Source of the DNA: a virus
Length of the DNA: 43,385 nucleotides
Reading direction: 5' to 3' (one strand)
IMG/VR virus record: IMGVR_UViG_3300012013_000446
Span: 1-43,385 of that record
Positions 40,405-43,385 of the stretch are shown here, one piece after another. The position numbers were made by a program, and so were the translations under genes. The first letter of the stretch is position 1. The number at the start of each line of letters is the position of its first letter. Under the pieces are notes generated by a model. That model was given only the letters and a program-made list of their open reading frames with translations. It made no database searches and was not told the DNA's origin.

Positions 40405-40440
40405 CGAGTTCGTTCAGGTCAAGCCTAGATCACGAACTCG
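40405..40440. repeat. Inverted repeat around the end of the 49-residue ORF
   Basis: CGAGTTCGT at 40405-40413 pairs with ACGAACTCG at 40432-40440 across an 18-base loop that holds the TAG stop codon of the small ORF. No T-run follows on the minus strand, so a terminator is not supported; an RNA structure affecting the metallopeptidase start is possible. Confidence 0.5.
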
Positions 40441-40574
40441 ACTTCCTTGCGCTCATGCTCCGCCTCCAGAGCAGCAAGCAGCGCGTCACCCTGCTCGATG
40501 AGCAACTGATCCGTGATCTCGGTTTCGAGATCAGGGCCAGCGAGTGCGCCGATAGGTAGTTGGATTGCTGTCAT
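40425..40574 (-). CDS. Small acidic protein, 49 residues
   Basis: This gene starts at ATG 40574, immediately after a promoter-like sequence, and ends at TAG 40425-40427. The product begins MTAIQLPIGALAGPDLET and continues with acidic helix (LLAALEAEHERKEVEF). It lies first in the packaging block, where a small terminase subunit is often found, but 49 residues is short for one and no DNA-binding helix is obvious. Function unknown. Confidence 0.55.
   Translation of the reverse strand: MTAIQLPIGALAGPDLETEITDQLLIEQGDALLAALEAEHERKEVEFVI
40514..40533. repeat. Short hairpin inside the 49-residue ORF
   Basis: TGATCTCG at 40514-40521 pairs perfectly with CGAGATCA at 40526-40533 around a four-base loop. 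It sits in the coding sequence, so it may reflect codon choice only, though an eight-base stem with a tight loop can act on translation. Confidence 0.4.
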
Positions 40575-40584
40575 TACAATGTAA
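40574..40584. promoter_or_regulatory. Palindrome at the start of the packaging block
   Basis: TTACA-A-TGTAA is a perfect 11-base palindrome with one central base. It overlaps the first base of the ATG and part of the proposed -10 region, so a protein bound there could block transcription or translation. It is short enough to be chance. Confidence 0.3.
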
Positions 40585-40612
40585 ATAGCTGGTATCTAGG
40601 GCTGAATGTCAA
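40582..40612 (-). promoter_or_regulatory. Candidate promoter for the packaging and virion genes
   Basis: Reading the minus strand, TTGACA (40607-40612) is a perfect sigma70 -35 box. TATTTA (40582-40587) is a possible -10 after a long 19-base spacer. It lies just before the 49-residue gene in a 97-base gap after the zinc-ribbon gene. The spacing is not ideal, so this is a candidate only. Confidence 0.4.
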
Positions 40613-40655
40613 GATGGATTTGTTATGTAGAGCGTAGATGATGCAGAAGGATGTA

Positions 40656-40678
40656 GATGTAGAACTTCGTTCTACATC
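40656..40678. repeat. Perfect 10-bp hairpin at the end of the zinc-ribbon gene
   Basis: GATGTAGAAC at 40656-40665 pairs with GTTCTACATC at 40669-40678 around a three-base loop. It overlaps the stop of the zinc-ribbon gene. No T-run follows on the minus strand, but a stem this strong at a gene end could be a terminator or mRNA end. GTAGATG-like sequences recur nearby. Confidence 0.55.
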
Positions 40679-40881
40679 GGTGTCCTCATAAGCTGTTGCC
40701 GAATAAAGCCACAAGTCTTTGTGAGTTTTCCGTTTATGTAGTGCATCTTTTCTGGCGTTCCTTCGTGTTCGCCTTGGCAGTCGGCGCAGTAATAAAAGTC
40801 GCATTTTAGACAGCGGGCAATGCCGTCTTGCCCGATTTTGCCAACGCATTTCTTGCAGTTTGGTAGCTTGATTTTGCTCAT
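40672..40881 (-). CDS. Small zinc-binding protein
   Basis: The start is taken at ATG 40881 (69 residues), overlapping the loader gene stop (ATGA). It has a tandem zinc site: CKKC (9-12), then CLKC and CADC, then a later CGF. The first part, MSKIKLPNCKKCVGKIGQDG, resembles a RING/B-box-type ribbon. No enzyme motif is present. It is probably a zinc-stabilised adaptor in the replication block. Confidence 0.65.
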   Translation of the reverse strand: MSKIKLPNCKKCVGKIGQDGIARCLKCDFYYCADCQGEHEGTPEKMHYINGKLTKTCGFIRQQLMRTPM

Positions 40882-41600
40882 ACGGCAATCTGTTCTCGAA
40901 ACGATGCCCACTCGCACGGGATCACTCCTCCATGCTCCTGCATCCGACTCATGATCGAGGGGTTGATTGTGGCCTTGAACTCCTTGGAAGTCTGGTTGCT
41001 GATGAGGATAGTGTCCCGCTGCGCTGCGTATCGCCTGTCCACGATGTCCGTCAGGATGCGATCCTTGTGCTTCGAGTCCTCCGAAACTTCATGCAGTTCG
41101 TCGAGGATCAGCAGTTCGGCCTTCACCAGAGCGTTCAGCCTCCGCTCCATCCTGTCCATTTCGATTGTCCCGAAGTCCGCATACATCGCCTTCATTTTCG
41201 AGACGAGGCCCGTGGTTTTCTCGTAAATGACCATGCGGCGTCGGCCAACGCCCTTGCCCGCCATGTAGCCAAGGTGATCGGCCCACGCCCACTTCTGCAC
41301 GATCTGCGCGGCGATGCTCGTCTTGCCTGTCCCTCGCGGGCCAACCAGCGCGACTGCCGCGCCTGTGTCCTTGAGGAAGTCGAGGCATTCCCTCGCCGCT
41401 TTGCGCTGCGCGTGGTTGCGGGAATCCATGCCGCTGTTGAGCAAGTCGTCTTTGCACGCTCGCTTGTCGAATCCCGCCTCAAGTAGAACGGGAAGGATGA
41501 ATGTTTTGAAGTCTCTCTCCCGCGCCTGCTCTGGAGTCATGGGTGTGATTTTGGCGAGCATTGCCGCCACTTCGCTTTCAATGTTGTCGAATGGTGTCAT
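40878..41600 (-). CDS. DnaC-like helicase loader ATPase
   Basis: This 240-residue AAA+ protein has Walker A GPRGTGKT (87-94), Walker B LLILDELH (163-170), sensor 1 TILISNQ (197-203) and an arginine-finger-like R219 in SIMSRM. The first 80 residues form a helical N-terminal region (ESEVAAMLAKITPMTPEQAR) that in DnaC/DnaI contacts the replicative helicase. It is likely to load a helicase at the phage origin or replication fork. It is encoded next to a replication initiation-like gene, as in lambda and many other phages, and coupled to the zinc-ribbon gene. Confidence 0.85.
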   Translation of the reverse strand: MTPFDNIESEVAAMLAKITPMTPEQARERDFKTFILPVLLEAGFDKRACKDDLLNSGMDSRNHAQRKAARECLDFLKDTGAAVALVGPRGTGKTSIAAQIVQKWAWADHLGYMAGKGVGRRRMVIYEKTTGLVSKMKAMYADFGTIEMDRMERRLNALVKAELLILDELHEVSEDSKHKDRILTDIVDRRYAAQRDTILISNQTSKEFKATINPSIMSRMQEHGGVIPCEWASFREQIAV

Positions 41601-41602
41601 GG

Positions 41603-42385
41603 TTAAAAAGGTTCGTCTGGTGAGTTGGGATCGATTTTCACGATCAGTTTGTCGCCCCCGAAATCTTCAGGGTATTCGCCGTGGCGAGGGTTTTTGACTG
41701 GAACTGATTTCGGAGCGAAGAGTCCTTTCCAGCCGTTCGATATTGTGGTTCGGATTGCTTCAATCGCGGCTGATTCGCCCCACTCCGCCATTTCCTTGAG
41801 CTTCGCGCTAACGCTTTGGGGTTGGAGTTTGACGAATCTGGATGCAGCGCGAAAAATGATGTAGTCGTTCCAAGCAATCTTGAATGCTTCGGAATCCAAC
41901 TCGATTGGAAAAACAGACGGCGAAGCCGACGCTGGTTCTTGGTGGTTCTTTACGGTTCCTGATGGTTCCTTACGGATCGGGTGATCTGGACTGCCACTTC
42001 CACTGCCACTTCCACTGCCACTTCCACTGCCACCCCGTTTCGCCCCGATCTGATTTCGCCCTGATCCAGCTTCACCCCCATTTACAGGGACGGAGCCGTT
42101 AGTGGGGTGATCTGGCTTCACCCCTAAAAGGCGGTAAAGATTGGTGCCATTTCTGCCTTTACCGATAAGGATTTCCAGTTTTTTGTCCTTTTCGAGTTCG
42201 CGGCAGACAATCTGCACAAAACGGGGTGTCGAGCGGGACTTTTGGGCGAGCCTTTCGACGCCGGGGTAGGCCAACCCGCCCGCATCCGCAAAGTCCGCTA
42301 TCGCCAGAGCGACGAGCAGCTTCGTCTTGTCCTTCTCGGTGTAGTATGGATCGCGCCAGACTGCGGTAAGATATTCGAGGCTCAT
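41603..42385 (-). CDS. Replication initiation protein, helix-turn-helix type
   Basis: I take ATG 42385 as the start (260 residues), overlapping the XRE stop. The first 90 residues are a helix-turn-helix domain (SLEYLTAVWRDPYYTEKDKT, then GLAYPGVERLAQKSRSTPRF), like phage replication protein O or the HTH_36 family. It is followed by a flexible linker with a run of Gly-Ser repeats, and then a C-terminal helical domain (EAFKIAWNDYIIFRAASRF and VSAKLKEMAEWGESAAIEAI) that ends acidic and Pro-rich. It would bind the origin and recruit the loader encoded next. The Gly-Ser linker is made by a 12-bp tandem repeat. Confidence 0.72.
   Translation of the reverse strand: MSLEYLTAVWRDPYYTEKDKTKLLVALAIADFADAGGLAYPGVERLAQKSRSTPRFVQIVCRELEKDKKLEILIGKGRNGTNLYRLLGVKPDHPTNGSVPVNGGEAGSGRNQIGAKRGGSGSGSGSGSGSGSPDHPIRKEPSGTVKNHQEPASASPSVFPIELDSEAFKIAWNDYIIFRAASRFVKLQPQSVSAKLKEMAEWGESAAIEAIRTTISNGWKGLFAPKSVPVKNPRHGEYPEDFGGDKLIVKIDPNSPDEPF
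41991..42032. repeat. 12-bp tandem repeat encoding a Gly-Ser linker
   Basis: The unit CTGCCACTTCCA on the plus strand is repeated three and a half times. On the minus strand it reads as alternating Gly and Ser codons, the core of the linker. Since 12 is a multiple of three, changes in copy number would alter linker length without a frameshift. Confidence 0.9.
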
Positions 42386-42561
42386 TTGATGTATGCCTCC
42401 CTGATTGGTAATGAAAGGAGCGCAAGCCACGCCTCCTTCGATACTGGCCGAGCACCAGTCTCCCTACGGGTTATGGATACTCGATCCACGCCGAGCGCAT
42501 CGGCGACCTCCTGTTGCGTTCCTCGTCTGTGGCGTTCAGCCTTGTATTTAGTGGCGGTCAT
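42382..42561 (-). CDS. Small XRE/Cro-like regulator
   Basis: The start is at ATG 42561 (59 residues), not the longer upstream codon at 42801, which would fill the control region. GTQQEVADALGVDRVSITR is a clear helix-turn-helix with the QxxVADALGV helix typical of XRE proteins, followed by a short tail (ARPVSKEAWLALLSLP). It faces the plus-strand genes across the control region, so it may be the phage's repressor or Cro-type switch. It is coupled to the replication gene downstream. Confidence 0.8.
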   Translation of the reverse strand: MTATKYKAERHRRGTQQEVADALGVDRVSITRRETGARPVSKEAWLALLSLPIREAYIK

Positions 42562-42809
42562 GGGTGATTTCCGCTTGTAACCAGCGGCTTCATGGCTTGC
42601 AAGAACTTTCTCAAACTTTCGTATCGGACAGGGGAGCGCGGCCCACGCTGACCACCCCCATGAACAGCGCGGGCCGCTATCCGCTGGTGCTTCCACAAAG
42701 ATGCCCACTACGGAGTGCGCGGCGGATACCCCCTGCAAAATAATTGTGCAAGAAATTAAAAAGAGATTGACTTGAGTATGACAGCGGGTATGACGGTGCA
42801 AAACGCCCT
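42562..42809. promoter_or_regulatory. Divergent control region
   Basis: These 248 bases separate the XRE regulator (minus) from the zinc-ribbon gene (plus). It contains an imperfect GC-rich inverted repeat (about 42.63-42.69 kb), an AT-rich stretch near 42.73-42.76 kb that could act as a promoter UP element, and the plus-strand promoter listed separately. AAAGTT occurs twice ten bases apart near the XRE gene. No coding frame on either strand is convincing. An origin of replication here is possible but unsupported. Confidence 0.45.
42767..42796 (+). promoter_or_regulatory. Candidate plus-strand promoter containing motif copy 3
   Basis: TTGACT (42767-42772) is followed after 16 bases by TATGAC (42789-42794), inside the GGTATGACGG motif (42787-42796). 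An AT-rich segment lies just upstream. GTATGAC occurs twice twelve bases apart (42776 and 42788), an arrangement seen in operators. Transcription would start about ten bases before the ATG at 42810, giving a very short leader. Confidence 0.5.
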
Positions 42810-42956
42810 ATGAAGAAACCCAAAAAAGAAACCCGCCAGCAACGCTGGATCACGAAGCAGAGGGCCGCTGGCCGCTGTGCCGTGTGTGGCAGGCCGAGCC
42901 GTCGCACCTACCGCTGCCGCGCCTGCTACGAGCGTAATAAGGGAGGGGCTATATGA
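42810..42956 (+). CDS. Small zinc-ribbon protein
   Basis: This 48-residue protein starts at ATG 42810. It is strongly basic and has a CxxC-type pair (CAVCG then CRACYER) likely to bind zinc. Its stop overlaps the next ATG (ATGA), which supports it being real though it is short. No family recognised. It is the first gene of the plus-strand, probably early, operon. Confidence 0.6.
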   Translation: MKKPKKETRQQRWITKQRAAGRCAVCGRPSRRTYRCRACYERNKGGAI

Positions 42957-43189
42957 ACATAAAACTCAGCGAGGCGTTTAATTTCCAAGCACCGCACGGC
43001 TATTTCGTTTTCGCCCATCGCAAATCAACCGACGACGACGGTGTTTTTAACAACAGAGACGACGCCGAGGATTTTGCCGAGCAACAACAAGAGTTATCGG
43101 CGCAGCACGACGCGGATTACGACGAGGATAAGCCTTGGCCGATCTATGCGTTATGGGCGGCAGAGCTAGGAGAGGAACCAAAGCTATGA
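42953..43189 (+). CDS. Small acidic hypothetical protein, 78 residues
   Basis: ATG 42953 follows a good GGAGG Shine-Dalgarno with about seven-base spacing. The product is very acidic (DDAEDFAEQQQELSAQHD and DADYDEDKPW) with an aromatic N-terminal part (FQAPHGYFVFAHRKSTDDDG). Acidic early phage proteins sometimes mimic DNA to block host proteins (T7 Ocr is the classic case), but nothing specific here shows this. Coupled to both neighbours by stop-start overlaps. Confidence 0.65.
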   Translation: MNIKLSEAFNFQAPHGYFVFAHRKSTDDDGVFNNRDDAEDFAEQQQELSAQHDADYDEDKPWPIYALWAAELGEEPKL

Positions 43190-43385
43190 CCTCCCACACC
43201 TACGACTTCAAAATCTACAACGGCAGGGTCAAAGTCTATGTGGACGGCTACGTGATGTTCACGTTCAACCAGATAGATTTCAAGGGCTACTACTCCTACA
43301 AAGACGACACGTTGCTGTTTGGCATAGACATCTACCTCGTTGATACGACGATGGAAATCTACTTCAAAACCAAGGAAAACTGGTT
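43186..43385 (+). CDS. Hypothetical protein, partial at right edge
   Basis: ATG 43186 overlaps the previous stop and the frame is open to the end of the window (66 codons). The product is rich in Tyr, Asp and Lys (MTSHTYDFKIYNGRVKVYVD, then DFKGYYSYKDDTLLFGID) in alternating short strands, suggesting a small beta fold. Unrecognised; the C-terminus is missing. Confidence 0.6.
   Translation, partial: MTSHTYDFKIYNGRVKVYVDGYVMFTFNQIDFKGYYSYKDDTLLFGIDIYLVDTTMEIYFKTKENW

Noticed and set aside
42562-42801. N-terminal extension of the XRE regulator up to 42801
   Set aside because: The extra 80 residues are low-likelihood sequence covering the promoter region; the helix-turn-helix begins right after ATG 42561.
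1-43385. Integrase, transposase, attachment sites, tRNA or rRNA genes
   Set aside because: Looked for and not seen on either strand, so neither lysogeny genes nor insertion elements are reported.

Overview
This window looks like part of the genome of a tailed, probably short-tailed (podovirus-like), bacteriophage. Nearly everything lies on the minus strand in long head-to-tail runs, many of them joined by 4-base ATGA overlaps. Only three short genes at the far right are on the plus strand. A full virion-assembly set is present: terminase, portal, scaffold, capsid, adaptor or tail proteins and a lysis cassette. I see no tape-measure protein, tail sheath, integrase, transposase, rRNA, tRNA or CRISPR array. 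The DNA is moderately GC-rich by eye and Shine-Dalgarno sequences are often absent. One tail protein carries autotransporter-associated beta-strand-like repeats, which hints at a host in or near the Verrucomicrobiota/Planctomycetota; that is inference only.

Layout in the direction of transcription, right to left. A control region (about 42.56-42.81 kb) separates a small XRE-type regulator on the minus strand from the plus-strand genes. The regulator gene is followed by a helix-turn-helix replication protein, a DnaC-like helicase loader and a zinc-ribbon protein. After a second promoter-like region (about 40.6 kb) comes the packaging and virion block: a 49-residue acidic protein, a YugP-like membrane metallopeptidase, a terminase large subunit with a fused N-terminal phosphatase-like domain, a 670-residue low-complexity virion protein, a 4693-residue polyvalent protein that fills 14 kb, and the portal. 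Next come small beta-rich proteins, a lysis cassette (spanin-like protein, holin, lipoprotein, M15 endolysin), then scaffold, major capsid protein, a SAP-like protein, an adaptor-like protein and three large tail or fibre proteins.

The left 6 kb is a DNA-metabolism block: zinc-ribbon protein, SSB-like protein, XRE protein, Rad50/SbcC-like ATPase with a zinc hook, zinc-ribbon protein, winged-helix protein and a UvrD-like helicase that runs off the left edge.

The most notable items are the giant protein, which joins a DarB-like adenine methylase and strawberry-notch helicase to a zinc-metalloprotease motif and an LPD38-like region; the phosphatase-terminase fusion; the metallopeptidase beside the terminase; and a 10-bp motif (GGTATGACGG) found between genes at three places, always reading toward the next gene. 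Functions are read from motifs and family resemblance; no database search was run.
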